DNA of 64,000 nucleotides from Promethearchaeota archaeon (GCA_018238625.1 JABCSY010000001.1:1-64000), one strand, 5' to 3'. Numbered from the stretch's first letter, positions 25,632-34,736 are shown. Numbers and translations are program-made. Notes: generated by a model not told the origin, from the sequence alone.

Positions 25632-27611
25632 TTAACTGTGCCAAAATGGATATAAATTTTTAGTTAGAGCACCTTTCCTGTCTGGCACAACAACAAGTTC
25701 TTTTCTTACCCATTCAGAAATCCATTTGTACTTTTGTTTAAAACGGAAATCCATAAATATTATTGCGCCTTTATCTTTTAATTTTCGAATAGGGCGCCCA
25801 GAAGCTTGGTTTGCCCTTTGAACGGCAGGATATAGGTATGCGAAATTCCATCCTTGTTTATCAAAAACCTTATCGTAATATTCTATTTTTGCATTAACTC
25901 GAGGAGTGGGTAAATGATACGGAAATCCAGCAATAATTACTGAATTCATATGATCTCCGGGATAATCTTCCCCTTCCGAATTTCGCCCTCCGCACACGCC
26001 CAATAAAATAGCTCCATTACGAGAAGGTGATGCCATTGATTTAAAATCGTTAACCAAGAAGGCATTTTCTGAAGCAGATAGTCCTGGTTCCTCTACAAAT
26101 AATTGTTTTTTATTCTTAATAGCTATAGATTCAATACCATTTGTAACTAATGCGTTTAGAACTTTATACGAAGCACAAAAGATACCTATGTTAGCAGGGG
26201 TGCTATAAATTACTTCGTCAATTTTAGAGAGTATTTTTTTAAACATTGGACCTGTACGACTCCCTCTACGCGTGTCTACACCTTCAGTAATTATTGCTTT
26301 AATGTTTTCCTTTTGAAATGGTGAATTCGCAACGATTCCCTTATAGCTTTTTCCACTTTCTCTTAAACCCATCAAATTATTATAAACATAAGGGTTTACG
26401 GTCCCAGATAGATGCACGCTAGTATAGCATTCTTTTAAAATGGGAGTAACAATATCTCTTGGATCTAACGCAACAATTTCCATTGAAATTATTGGTTTCT
26501 CTCTTACCCTTTTAAGACTATAACAAAAGAAATAATTATCCAGTAAATAGCATCTTATCCATTTTAGCCAGAACTCTGCTAATGCACCTACGAAATCTCT
26601 TGAAACATCACCGTTTGCGACCTTATCGTCGTGAATTGAAGCACTGAAAGAGTGTAAATCCCTAACGAGATTCTTAAAATCGTTTAAGTTTGAAAACCCT
26701 AACCGTGAATAAACTTGAAGCAAGAAATCTTCTGCTTTAATTTCTATTTCTGTCACACTTAAACTCTTTTTTTTCTTTTCTAAATGGCTTAATAGGACTT
26801 TTACAAACCTCTGCATAATACTTGGGGACCGGAAAATCTCTAAATCCTTTAGACATATTCTTAGGGCGTACGGGGTTATTCTATCGGAATTAATTTCTGT
26901 TGCCATATCAATTACATTATGGCATTCATCAAGCACTAAAATGCAATTATTAAGCTCTTCATCTATAAATTGTAAAAAATTTTCGCGGATAAAAGGATTG
27001 AAAATCCACTGGTAATTGCAAGTAATTATTCTCATTTCTTTTAGAAGAAACTTGCTCAAAAAGTAAGGACATAATTTTTTATCTTTACATAAGTTAATTA
27101 AATCTTCGGCATCAACCGGTTTACTTAATAAATCGGGAGCAATATCGATAGAGTTATCGTATTCACTTCTTTTTTTGATTAAATTTAGAAAATATCTACA
27201 ATTTTTATTTTTTCTTAGGTCTCCGCACACGGACATCGATTCTTTTGGATTAAGTTTTAACGATAATAGCGTTTCGTTAAGGCACATTTCGTTCCTTCCC
27301 CTAATGGAAAGGCCGTTTATTTGGATTTGGGGGGTTTTCTTTTTTAGAAAATTTGAGATTTTCGTTAGTTCTTTAATAATCCTTGTATTCTGAGAATGAG
27401 TACGGCACATATAGATGATTTTTAAATCATTTCGTATTGATAGAGGTAATAAAGCACTTAAAGCAATTATTGTCTTACCTGTACCATTTGGAGCTGCGAG
27501 TAAAGTAATTTTTTTTTCAATTGAAGCTTTTTCAACTTTTTTGATGATGTCTTCTTGGTCGCGTCTAAATTTGTCATATGGAAAGAAATCAAGGTAATTT
27601 ATTTTATACAC
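25632..27611 (-). CDS. XPD/Rad3-family Fe-S DNA helicase
   Basis: 659 residues. Walker A AAPNGTGKT (about 39-47), the DEAH-box variant DECH (about 228-231), and four cysteines between them (about 110, 129, 138 and 181) that fit the [4Fe-4S] cluster of XPD/FancJ helicases. Later helicase motifs include HLSGTVNPY and the final QANQASGRPIR (motif VI with the Arg finger). It is a superfamily 2 5'-3' DNA helicase; in archaea XPD may act in repair without a TFIIH complex. Single gene, convergent with glycogen synthase. Confidence 0.93.
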   Translation of the reverse strand: MYKINYLDFFPYDKFRRDQEDIIKKVEKASIEKKITLLAAPNGTGKTIIALSALLPLSIRNDLKIIYMCRTHSQNTRIIKELTKISNFLKKKTPQIQINGLSIRGRNEMCLNETLLSLKLNPKESMSVCGDLRKNKNCRYFLNLIKKRSEYDNSIDIAPDLLSKPVDAEDLINLCKDKKLCPYFLSKFLLKEMRIITCNYQWIFNPFIRENFLQFIDEELNNCILVLDECHNVIDMATEINSDRITPYALRICLKDLEIFRSPSIMQRFVKVLLSHLEKKKKSLSVTEIEIKAEDFLLQVYSRLGFSNLNDFKNLVRDLHSFSASIHDDKVANGDVSRDFVGALAEFWLKWIRCYLLDNYFFCYSLKRVREKPIISMEIVALDPRDIVTPILKECYTSVHLSGTVNPYVYNNLMGLRESGKSYKGIVANSPFQKENIKAIITEGVDTRRGSRTGPMFKKILSKIDEVIYSTPANIGIFCASYKVLNALVTNGIESIAIKNKKQLFVEEPGLSASENAFLVNDFKSMASPSRNGAILLGVCGGRNSEGEDYPGDHMNSVIIAGFPYHLPTPRVNAKIEYYDKVFDKQGWNFAYLYPAVQRANQASGRPIRKLKDKGAIIFMDFRFKQKYKWISEWVRKELVVVPDRKGALTKNLYPFWHS

Positions 27612-27702
27612 CGAAGGAAGTTTTAATAATTATTGTTAACCTATAATTTTGAACTAATAATAGCACAGAGTATTTATGTTTTTTATTATTTATTATTAAA
27701 AA

Positions 27703-28602
27703 ATGAGTGATAATAATTCTGATGAAAAGGCTTTACTTCTAAGAGAATTACTTGGTGAGACTTTATTTAGAGACATAATAATTTTTATTATTTTATATTT
27801 ATTTATCCTCGCTCAATCTTGGGAAAATTTATTTCTACTGTTATTTCCAATTATAACGTTTGCGTATTCGGTATTTTTCAGAATAATTAATACAAATAAA
27901 TGGAGAACCACTTCTAATAACACCCAAATTCATTATAACCCCATTGGATTAGAAAAAAAGCACGCTAATCGATTATTTTTCACGGCAATACTCCAATTAA
28001 TTCTATTATTTTGGATAGGAGCAGAATCTTATTATCATCCACAGCTAATTCAATCTTATGATCTATTTTTTAACATAATTTTTAACTTTCTCTACACTTT
28101 CGGGTTTTATTGGATACTAATTGATGTATGGAATTATTCCAAAATAGTAATTCGGTTTAAAAATAATAAACTCAATACTCAAGCTCAAAACAATACTTTA
28201 CTTAAAAGCAATTTAGATAAAGTAATCTCACAGCTAAAATTGAAGAGTTTTAAAATCGTTAGCGTTGTTAACTTAAGTACATTCATATTCCTAAATGTCT
28301 TAAATATAAGTTTCACTTTATTTATTGATAATACTTTTTCAAGATTTTCGTATTATTTACCAGGTACTGGAATTGAGGGTTCACTCCCAATAAATATATC
28401 CGTCGTATCATTTTTAATTGTTATAATTTCACCTCTAGTAACAAGTTTTTTACTTATCTTAATCTATAAAGATTTGAACAGCATTAATCCCGCTGATTTT
28501 GAAAATTTATTGAAAGAATTGTCCGAAGAAGATCGTAAAAACATAGTTGAAAATCTTACTAAAATAAATAAAAAATTTAATCGAGATTTAGCTAGAGAAT
28601 AA
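27703..28602 (+). CDS. Multi-pass membrane protein of unknown function
   Basis: 299 residues. I count about six hydrophobic segments: two in residues 25-70, then around 93-113, 120-145, 195-220 and 235-260. A soluble C-terminal tail of about 40 residues (LLKELSEEDRKNIVENLTKI) looks helical and charged. No family motif recognised. It lies 88 bases upstream of the small GTPase at 28691 on the same strand, so the two could be functionally linked, but the spacing allows a separate promoter. Confidence 0.65.
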   Translation: MSDNNSDEKALLLRELLGETLFRDIIIFIILYLFILAQSWENLFLLLFPIITFAYSVFFRIINTNKWRTTSNNTQIHYNPIGLEKKHANRLFFTAILQLILLFWIGAESYYHPQLIQSYDLFFNIIFNFLYTFGFYWILIDVWNYSKIVIRFKNNKLNTQAQNNTLLKSNLDKVISQLKLKSFKIVSVVNLSTFIFLNVLNISFTLFIDNTFSRFSYYLPGTGIEGSLPINISVVSFLIVIISPLVTSFLLILIYKDLNSINPADFENLLKELSEEDRKNIVENLTKINKKFNRDLARE

Positions 28603-28690
28603 ATTTTAGAATTTTATTAATTTATTAAAATCATATTTATTAAAATCTAATCCATATATTTATTACTTGAATTTCAAACAATTATATAAT

Positions 28691-29233
28691 ATGTCGCAAC
28701 CAACCAAGCAAAAACGCAAATATCTTTTTAAGGTAGTCGTTGTAGGAGATGGGGGGATCGGCAAAAGTACTATGATACAGAGACTGATTACGGGACATTT
28801 TACCCCTATGAAAATCACTATTGGGACAGATTTAGCCACTTATCAGATGGAATTTGAAAAGATGGTAGTAAAACTTCAAATTTGGGACTTCGCTGGCGAG
28901 AAAAGGTTCAGGTTTTTTTTACCGAATTATGCAAGAGGTGCTCACGGTTGTCTGATATGTTATGATATTACTAGATATACAAGTTTCCAGAACCTTCAAG
29001 AATGGTACGATATTATTCAAGAGAATTCTTCAGACCCAGTGTTTATATTAATTGGAGGGAAAGTTGATCTAGCTGACACTAGACGAACTGTTAAGCGAGA
29101 AGAAGCTGAGGAATTTCGGAAAGAGCATGAAATACCTTATCTTTTTGAAACGAGCTCAAAATCGGGTATAAATAATAAAATTATATTTGAAAAGTTAATA
29201 AAAGAAATACAAAAAAAAATAGGTTTGGGTTAA
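28691..29233 (+). CDS. Rab/Ras-like small GTPase
   Basis: 180 residues from ATG 28691; an in-frame TTG 24 bases earlier is less likely. Motifs: G1 GDGGIGKST (about 19-27), G2 Thr in MKITIGTD, G3 WDFAGE (65-70), G4 GGKVDL, G5 ETSSKSG. As in the GTPase at 1134-1664, the catalytic Gln position is Glu70, and the G4 Asn is replaced, here by Gly (GKVD). There is no C-terminal prenylation cysteine. The two proteins share the WDF(A/G)GE(K/E)RFRF block and are close paralogues. Expected to be a slow-hydrolysing regulatory GTPase. Confidence 0.92.
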   Translation: MSQPTKQKRKYLFKVVVVGDGGIGKSTMIQRLITGHFTPMKITIGTDLATYQMEFEKMVVKLQIWDFAGEKRFRFFLPNYARGAHGCLICYDITRYTSFQNLQEWYDIIQENSSDPVFILIGGKVDLADTRRTVKREEAEEFRKEHEIPYLFETSSKSGINNKIIFEKLIKEIQKKIGLG

Positions 29234-29247
29234 CTACTTTAAATATT

Positions 29248-30201
29248 TTACTCTAGTAAGTCTTTGAACTCATCTATGTTTAAGTGTAGGTATTTAGCAG
29301 TAATTAGTTCTCTACCTAACAAATTTAAGAAGTTTTTCTTTCTCTTCTTGTTTATGAACTTTTTCATTTCGCTGAGATCAGGTTCTTTATTTGTTACTTC
29401 GATTAATTTCTTCTTTATTGCGTGATCTACGACTTTTTGACCTACATCAGTTCTAACGATCAAAAATGCTTCTCCAGAACCTTTAGGTGCACCCCATGGA
29501 CTGTAAGAAATATCAGAAAACTCTCCAGTGTAATCAGTACAATATTTACAACCTGCCATTCCACCAGAAGAGCAAGCAAAGCCTATCTTTAGGGAAGTAC
29601 GCTCAGCACCCGTGTTAAAATCGCTTGTTAAAATTTTTGCAAGGCCTTGAAGATGACATGGATTCGCTATAATGCCTATTTCCCGCTTTCTATCCATATA
29701 AGCTCTTCCAATTCCAGTGATTAAGGGTCCAGCGTTTTGAGTGGGGTTGTTAGGGATGTATTGTTTAGCATCATTCGCGCTATCAACAACTACAGGAAAA
29801 GCAACGGGTGGTTTTTTGCTTTTAGGTTTGCTCAAAACAAAGTGCTTAACAATTCCAGAGTCGAATGCGGCCGAGACTAAATTGTATAATATCTCATCTT
29901 TATTTTTGGATTTAACCTGAACAATATCTTTATATACCCCAACAGCTAAGTCAACGCGATTTTGACCAAACATTTTTAGCTCAATTTCGGATATAGGAAG
30001 GAAACTTCGTGGGCATGCATTATAGCACAAACCAACAGTCTCAGCACATTCGTCAACGACATAAGCTAATCCAGTTTCTTCATTAAAATCCATATGTGGA
30101 CAAAACGCGTTACAACTTCCGCAATGAATGCATAAACCGGCATAAATTACTTCATTTTCAAGTTCTTGACTAGATTTTTCAATCTTCATTAACTTAGACA
30201 C
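29248..30201 (-). CDS. Coenzyme F420 hydrogenase/dehydrogenase beta-subunit (FrhB-like) protein
   Basis: 317 residues. The N-terminus has a ferredoxin-like cluster site (CIHCGSCNAFC, Cys 24/27/30/34) and a second group ECAETVGLCYNACPR, followed by the FrhB core with GIIANPCHLQGLAKI, KIGFACSSGGMAGCKYCTDYTGEFSDISYSPWG. FrhB-type proteins carry FAD and Fe-S and exchange electrons with F420. No alpha or gamma hydrogenase subunit is adjacent, so it probably pairs with another enzyme (for example sulfite, formate, glutamate or Hdr systems). Its upstream region carries a strong inverted repeat (30266-30285). Confidence 0.85.
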   Translation of the reverse strand: MSKLMKIEKSSQELENEVIYAGLCIHCGSCNAFCPHMDFNEETGLAYVVDECAETVGLCYNACPRSFLPISEIELKMFGQNRVDLAVGVYKDIVQVKSKNKDEILYNLVSAAFDSGIVKHFVLSKPKSKKPPVAFPVVVDSANDAKQYIPNNPTQNAGPLITGIGRAYMDRKREIGIIANPCHLQGLAKILTSDFNTGAERTSLKIGFACSSGGMAGCKYCTDYTGEFSDISYSPWGAPKGSGEAFLIVRTDVGQKVVDHAIKKKLIEVTNKEPDLSEMKKFINKKRKKNFLNLLGRELITAKYLHLNIDEFKDLLE

Positions 30202-30265
30202 TTTAATATGTATAATTTTTATTGATAAAAATTTGTTTTATAAAATGGAACATAAAATATAAAGC

Positions 30266-30285
30266 TAGTGTGAAAATTCACACTA
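30266..30285. promoter_or_regulatory. Perfect inverted repeat, candidate operator of the FrhB-like gene
   Basis: Arms TAGTGTGAA and TTCACACTA (9 bases each, perfect) around a 2-base AA centre. It lies 65 bases upstream of the FrhB-like start at 30201, just upstream of a minus-strand TATA-like TTTATATTTTAT (about 30252-30262). This is the place expected for an activator, or a repressor site next to BRE/TATA. The G/C-containing arms make chance less likely than for plain A/T palindromes. Confidence 0.55.
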
Positions 30286-30520
30286 TCTATTTTCTAAGGC
30301 TAAAACCGCATAAATTAAGGTTTAAAATATAAAAAAAAAATTAGGAAAACTTATTATTAGAAGAATAGAAGATATTATTTCCAACAAATCCGTTCCAATA
30401 GGGATTTTCATCGGAAATTTCCGATTTTTTTTTTTACACCCTAAGCAAACACATATATATTTAAAATTCCTAATATTTTCTTGTTAAAATTATTTTTAAC
30501 CGAGAACAAAGGGCTAATTT
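30286..30520. other. Intergenic region with hairpin-plus-T-run and a promoter for the Roadblock gene
   Basis: Part of the 319-base gap between two divergent genes. It holds a TATA-like run near 30320-30334. It also has a 16-base perfect palindrome ATCGGAAATTTCCGAT at 30410-30425 continuing into 11 consecutive T (30425-30435), and a second TATA-like ATATATATTTAAAA at about 30453-30466 that fits the promoter of the gene at 30521. The palindrome plus T-run could be an intrinsic terminator of a short plus-strand RNA or an operator. No open frame of convincing length was seen. Confidence 0.4.
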
Positions 30521-30901
30521 ATGACGTCCAATCTAGAAGAATACCTAGAAAATTTGTGTAAGAAAAACATAGGGATTAGCGCAATCATAATTGTGGGTAA
30601 TGAAGGCTTACCCATTGCTTCTTTTGTAGATGAAAACACCGATCGAACGCTTATTGCCGCGATCAGTGCTGCCCTAAGGTGGATCGGAAAACAATTTGTT
30701 GGTGAAATAACAGCTGGTAATCTAAAACGAATACTAATTGATTGTTCTAATGGGGCAATATTAATACAACCGTTAAACCACTATGGAATCTTACTTGCTT
30801 CATGTAAGAGCGCCGCTTTTTTAAGCGAAATCGATGTAGAATTTATCCAGTCTTTTTTTTCGCCTAACCTACCAAAATCTATTAGTTCTATTGTAGATTA
30901 G
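30521..30901 (+). CDS. Roadblock/LC7 domain protein
   Basis: 126 residues, essentially one Roadblock/LC7 domain: helix, then ISAIIIVGNEGLPIASFVDE, the helix DRTLIAAISAALRWIGKQFV, the strands LKRILIDCSNGAILIQPLNHYGILLASC and a final helix. Homologues such as MglB, Lamtor and dynein Roadblock dimerise and regulate small GTPases. It is single-domain, unlike the tailed Roadblock protein at 10018. It may share a transcript with the radical SAM gene 94 bases downstream. Confidence 0.88.
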   Translation: MTSNLEEYLENLCKKNIGISAIIIVGNEGLPIASFVDENTDRTLIAAISAALRWIGKQFVGEITAGNLKRILIDCSNGAILIQPLNHYGILLASCKSAAFLSEIDVEFIQSFFSPNLPKSISSIVD

Positions 30902-30994
30902 CTTAGAAATATGTGGGATTAAAGTCATCAATTTAAATTATAGATATTACTATACGTGATAAATTACTTTAATGATCTAGTAATTTAGATTTCA

Positions 30995-32092
30995 ATGCCT
31001 AAAATTCCTTCTTTACCTCGTAATGTAACGCTCCATCTTACTGAAAATTGTAATTTGCGTTGCAAAATATGTTATTATTGGGGAGAAACTGGTGCGTATT
31101 CTAAATCTCAGACTAATCAAAAACCCAAGACTCTAAATTTTGAAATCGTTAAGAACTTAATCAGGGAACTTGCGATTGTAAAACCAACCTATTCGCTATT
31201 CGGTGGAGAACCGCTACTATATCCTTATTTTGAAGAGTTATTAGATGAAATTAAAAAGAATAATTCCTTTGTAAATACTCCAACAAATGGAACGCTTTTG
31301 TCCGATAATGCAGAATTGTTGGTAAAAAAAGAATTTGACTTGGTGCGAATTTCTCTTGATGGACCTCGAGATATAAATGATAAAATGAGAGGAGTAGGGA
31401 GCTATGAAAAGGCAATACAAGGAATAAATGATCTTTTTGAGGTGAAAGAGAAGGAAAAAGCAAATAAACCTCTTATTGATATAATTTACACTGTAACTCC
31501 TGATAACTTTCTAACAATCGAGGAATTTTTCTTGCAGGATCTTGATATTTCAAAATTAGATCGTATTACAATACAAATGCAGAACTTTATTACAAAACAG
31601 ATGGGAGAAGATTACGCAGAATTTCTCAGTTCAGAATTTGGAATTCTAAGTGATACCTATTGGAAGGGTTTGGTCCGTTTACCATCTGAATTTAATGAAA
31701 TAGATAGAACCGAGTTATCTAGACAAGTAAATAGAGTACGGACCTATTATTCGAGTCAAAATAAGTACGCAGTGCTTCTACCACCTACTTTTTCTTCACA
31801 AAATTTAGAAGCGTATCTAACTTCGAATTGGGATCAGATGACTGATGTGTATGAAAAGTGCATTATTCCTTGGGTGTCAACTGAGATTGTTGCTAATGGT
31901 GATGTTGCTCCTTGCCATATCTTCTATGATTTAGTGCTTGGAAACCTACATGAGAATAGTATTGTCGACATTTGGAATGGAGATAAATACAAGAGGTTCA
32001 GAGATTATATGGAGTCAAAAAAATTCATGCCAATATGTCCAGGGTGTTGTATCTTATATTTAGCTGGTAAAAAGTTGAGAAAAAAAAGATAA
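30995..32092 (+). CDS. Radical SAM/SPASM domain enzyme
   Basis: 365 residues. CNLRCKIC (Cys 19/23/26) is the CxxxCxxC site for the radical-SAM [4Fe-4S] cluster. SLFGGEPLLYP is the GGE motif and VRISLDGPRDINDKMRG is another family hallmark. The C-terminal part has extra cysteines (EKCIIPW, GDVAPCHI, ICPGCC) and LGNLHENSIVDIWNG, the signature of SPASM domains. SPASM enzymes modify peptides, proteins or heme precursors; no precursor peptide is obvious nearby. The stop is three bases from that of the convergent winged-helix gene. Confidence 0.9.
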   Translation: MPKIPSLPRNVTLHLTENCNLRCKICYYWGETGAYSKSQTNQKPKTLNFEIVKNLIRELAIVKPTYSLFGGEPLLYPYFEELLDEIKKNNSFVNTPTNGTLLSDNAELLVKKEFDLVRISLDGPRDINDKMRGVGSYEKAIQGINDLFEVKEKEKANKPLIDIIYTVTPDNFLTIEEFFLQDLDISKLDRITIQMQNFITKQMGEDYAEFLSSEFGILSDTYWKGLVRLPSEFNEIDRTELSRQVNRVRTYYSSQNKYAVLLPPTFSSQNLEAYLTSNWDQMTDVYEKCIIPWVSTEIVANGDVAPCHIFYDLVLGNLHENSIVDIWNGDKYKRFRDYMESKKFMPICPGCCILYLAGKKLRKKR

Positions 32093-32095
32093 TCC

Positions 32096-32383
32096 TCAGC
32101 ATTTATCATCGTCTTTTAAAAAACGAGAACAAGTTTCGTCTAATTTCTTTATTATATGATTTCGATCTTTCCACATAATCCAGGTGCTTCCTGATTTTTC
32201 AAAATGAAAACCATCGTATTCTTCTTTTATTTTAGTTAGCGTTTTTTTCACGAAGCTCCAAGAAAATCCGGTTTTCTCAACTACTTCAGCGATTGCGATT
32301 GGACGATTCATTTCAAGATTGTTGTTAAAGAAATTTATTATTTTTTGGAAACCGGTTTTAGGAGCTGAATCTTTTTCATTCAT
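32096..32383 (-). CDS. Small winged-helix-like DNA-binding protein
   Basis: 95 residues. The pattern MNRPIAIAEVVEKTGFSWSFVKKTLTKIKEEYDGFHFEKSGSTWIMW reads as a helix-turn-helix (recognition helix around SWSFVKKTLTKI) followed by a beta wing. It is probably a small transcriptional regulator. It is convergent with the radical SAM gene and lies downstream of the 3-hydroxyacyl-CoA dehydrogenase gene on the same strand; target unknown. Confidence 0.65.
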   Translation of the reverse strand: MNEKDSAPKTGFQKIINFFNNNLEMNRPIAIAEVVEKTGFSWSFVKKTLTKIKEEYDGFHFEKSGSTWIMWKDRNHIIKKLDETCSRFLKDDDKC

Positions 32384-32456
32384 TTTTCATGAAGAAATAA
32401 TTATATCGATTATTTAGGTTAATACTTGTTGTAAATTAATATTTATTCTTAAAAAA

Positions 32457-33647
32457 TTATTTTCTCATTTTTAGAAAATTTCCAGATTTCATTAAGTTGC
32501 ACGGTCTAAAATAAGCGATTCCAGTAAAATCTGAAAGATCATCTAACATATGAGACCATCTTTCGTAGTTCTTTTTACCAGCTCCAAAAGGTCCGGGCAT
32601 GTCCATTCCAGCTAACATCGTGTCGTCAATTACTTTATATCCCGAAACAATTTTTTCCTCTAATAATCTACAACCTTCGTTTAATTGGATCGCGTAATAG
32701 TGCTCTGGACTAAATAATCCTGCTTTTTCATGAAAGCTAATTTTTGGCTTTCCTTCAAACCACTCATAAATACCTTTTCCCGATTTTCGTCCCAAATTTC
32801 CCGCTTTAAGAAGATTTGTGAGCGTTTTGCCGGGGGTAAATTCGGGTGAAATCTCTTTAACAAAATAATTCATAACATCGCAAATAACATCTAAACCTAA
32901 GTAATCCCATTTAGCTAAGGGGCCTAATTCAGGGGAAGATATAAAATCATTGTCAATTTTTTCGTAAGGTATTCCTTTATCCGTTGCCATATCTAAAAGC
33001 CAATTAAAAAGGAGATTTGCCGCAATGGTTAAACGGTTTACAATAAAGCCTGGACTTTCTTTTTCTATTTTTGCGATATATCTTTTGCCTTTGAGCGCGG
33101 GTAGCTTTTGACCAATTGCTACTCCTAAGTTAAACGCTTCTTGAGATGTTTTTTCTCCTTTAATTAATTCAATTAATCGGAGTAACGGAATAGGAATAAA
33201 AAAATGCATTCCAATTACTTGTTCGGGTCTGTTTGACGCTTCGGCGATTTTAGAAATGCTCATTGTTGACGTATTTGTTGCCAATACGGCATGTTCTGGC
33301 GCGTATTGCCCGAGTTCTTTAAATAAATTTCGCTTTAATTCCATTACTTCGGGTATCGCTTCCACGATAAAGTCTGCTTCTTTAATAGAATTAATTAGGT
33401 TTTTATCAATCTTAAGTTTTTTAATTAGAGAAAGCGTGGTTAATCCTTGGCCTAACTTTCCTTTAGATTCAATTTTTTCTATACCAAGTTTAATAAATTT
33501 TTTCGCGTTATTTAGAGCATTTTCGTTAATGTCGTTCAAAATAACACTGTCAAATATATCTGACATTAAAGCAACTTGGGCAATTTCTCTCCCCATGGTT
33601 CCAGCACCAATGACCGTAAATGTTTTGATAGAACTTAAATCAACCAT
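32457..33647 (-). CDS. 3-hydroxyacyl-CoA dehydrogenase (3-hydroxybutyryl-CoA dehydrogenase type)
   Basis: About 396 residues from ATG 33647, chosen because AGGTG stands nine bases ahead of it. The NAD-binding start TFTVIGAGTMGREIAQVAL, ATNTSTMSISKIAEAS, the catalytic GMHFFIPIPLLRLIELIKG and the C-terminal helical domain PGFIVNRLTI...GPLAKWDYLGLDV are diagnostic. It oxidises (S)-3-hydroxyacyl-CoA to 3-oxoacyl-CoA in beta-oxidation or butyrate-type metabolism. The C-terminus is about 100 residues longer than the minimal 280-residue HBDH, with a partial second helical repeat. No crotonase is fused or adjacent. Confidence 0.92.
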   Translation of the reverse strand: MVDLSSIKTFTVIGAGTMGREIAQVALMSDIFDSVILNDINENALNNAKKFIKLGIEKIESKGKLGQGLTTLSLIKKLKIDKNLINSIKEADFIVEAIPEVMELKRNLFKELGQYAPEHAVLATNTSTMSISKIAEASNRPEQVIGMHFFIPIPLLRLIELIKGEKTSQEAFNLGVAIGQKLPALKGKRYIAKIEKESPGFIVNRLTIAANLLFNWLLDMATDKGIPYEKIDNDFISSPELGPLAKWDYLGLDVICDVMNYFVKEISPEFTPGKTLTNLLKAGNLGRKSGKGIYEWFEGKPKISFHEKAGLFSPEHYYAIQLNEGCRLLEEKIVSGYKVIDDTMLAGMDMPGPFGAGKKNYERWSHMLDDLSDFTGIAYFRPCNLMKSGNFLKMRK

Positions 33648-33671
33648 TATTTCTTTCACCTCTTAGAAATT

Positions 33672-34736
33672 TTAAAAAAAGATATTTAATGTAAATTGAG
33701 ACAGGAAAAAAGCACCTATGCCTAAGAAAATAGAAATTGGGAGTCCAGGCAGAATTTTATTTCTTTTTAATCCCGAAATTGTAATTCCTGTTCCGATCAG
33801 AATTGCAACTGTGGTAAAAACCATGATTATTACATTATTTGTATGAAGAAGGACGCTGGAAGTAAGTAGACTGTAAAAAGCTAAATCCCCGATACCAATC
33901 TCTAATTTTGATGTATCATAGATTATTTCACCGTTCTTAATTTTTTCTTTTATTTCTGTTTTTGTTAAGTTATTTTCATCGTCATTTTGAGAAGCTATAT
34001 CTATCATAGCTTTAATTGGACCATGTTTATAAAGAACACCAAAGATATCCCAAAGCGAGATGCCAATTAATATAGCTAAAGTGCTCCAAAAGGGCAAAAT
34101 AATACTCATCGAAGCACTAATTAATAAGCTGACGTATAAAACGATTAAGTTTTTTGTATTAATTGATTTTGAAGTATAATATTTGTAAAGTATTAGAAAG
34201 ACTAAAATTGCCGTCAGTGTTGGCAAGTAGATGTTAATTAATAGAAAATAAAGCTTCAAAACGAAAGTTGTTTCAGGAAATTGAACAAAGATTACATATA
34301 TAATTACCTCGGAAAACATTAGAGTCATAAAGAAACTTATAAAAGCAAAACTCAGGCCAAAAATGTATTTTAGAACATCTATTCCAAATTTTTTTATAAG
34401 AAAGACGATAACAAACGCTGAAACTACGGCCATTATAGTGAAAATAGCTCCATTTAATACTGCGGCCAAGGCACCAAACTCGGCTTCAGAGACATAGCTT
34501 TCTTCAATCTGGATACCCGCAACAAAAAATGTGAGGTAGGCTAAAATAGCTGCAAAAACAATAACTATTACTATAGGTAATGGATATAACAAAGATTTAA
34601 TTCTGTAAGTTGGTATAAAGTGAGGTACAAAATCTTTTTCTATTACTTCTTTTTGCTTCTCGTTAATTTCCAAATTTAATTGAGCATCTCTTTGGTCATC
34701 GTCTTGAGAATTTATTGATTTAGGACTATCCGACAT
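33672..34736 (-). CDS. Presenilin-family intramembrane aspartyl protease
   Basis: 354 residues, about nine membrane segments after a polar N-terminal 45 residues. The two catalytic aspartates are visible: LWD (Asp about 230, in place of the usual YD) and IGIGDLAF (Asp about 284, GxGD motif). The PAL motif appears as LPGLPIS near 330. A hydrophilic loop of about 40 residues separates the two Asp helices, as in archaeal presenilin homologues. It should cleave transmembrane peptides. Single gene directly upstream (same strand) of the hydroxyacyl-CoA dehydrogenase, 24 bases apart; functional link unlikely. Confidence 0.85.
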   Translation of the reverse strand: MSDSPKSINSQDDDQRDAQLNLEINEKQKEVIEKDFVPHFIPTYRIKSLLYPLPIVIVIVFAAILAYLTFFVAGIQIEESYVSEAEFGALAAVLNGAIFTIMAVVSAFVIVFLIKKFGIDVLKYIFGLSFAFISFFMTLMFSEVIIYVIFVQFPETTFVLKLYFLLINIYLPTLTAILVFLILYKYYTSKSINTKNLIVLYVSLLISASMSIILPFWSTLAILIGISLWDIFGVLYKHGPIKAMIDIASQNDDENNLTKTEIKEKIKNGEIIYDTSKLEIGIGDLAFYSLLTSSVLLHTNNVIIMVFTTVAILIGTGITISGLKRNKILPGLPISIFLGIGAFFLSQFTLNIFF

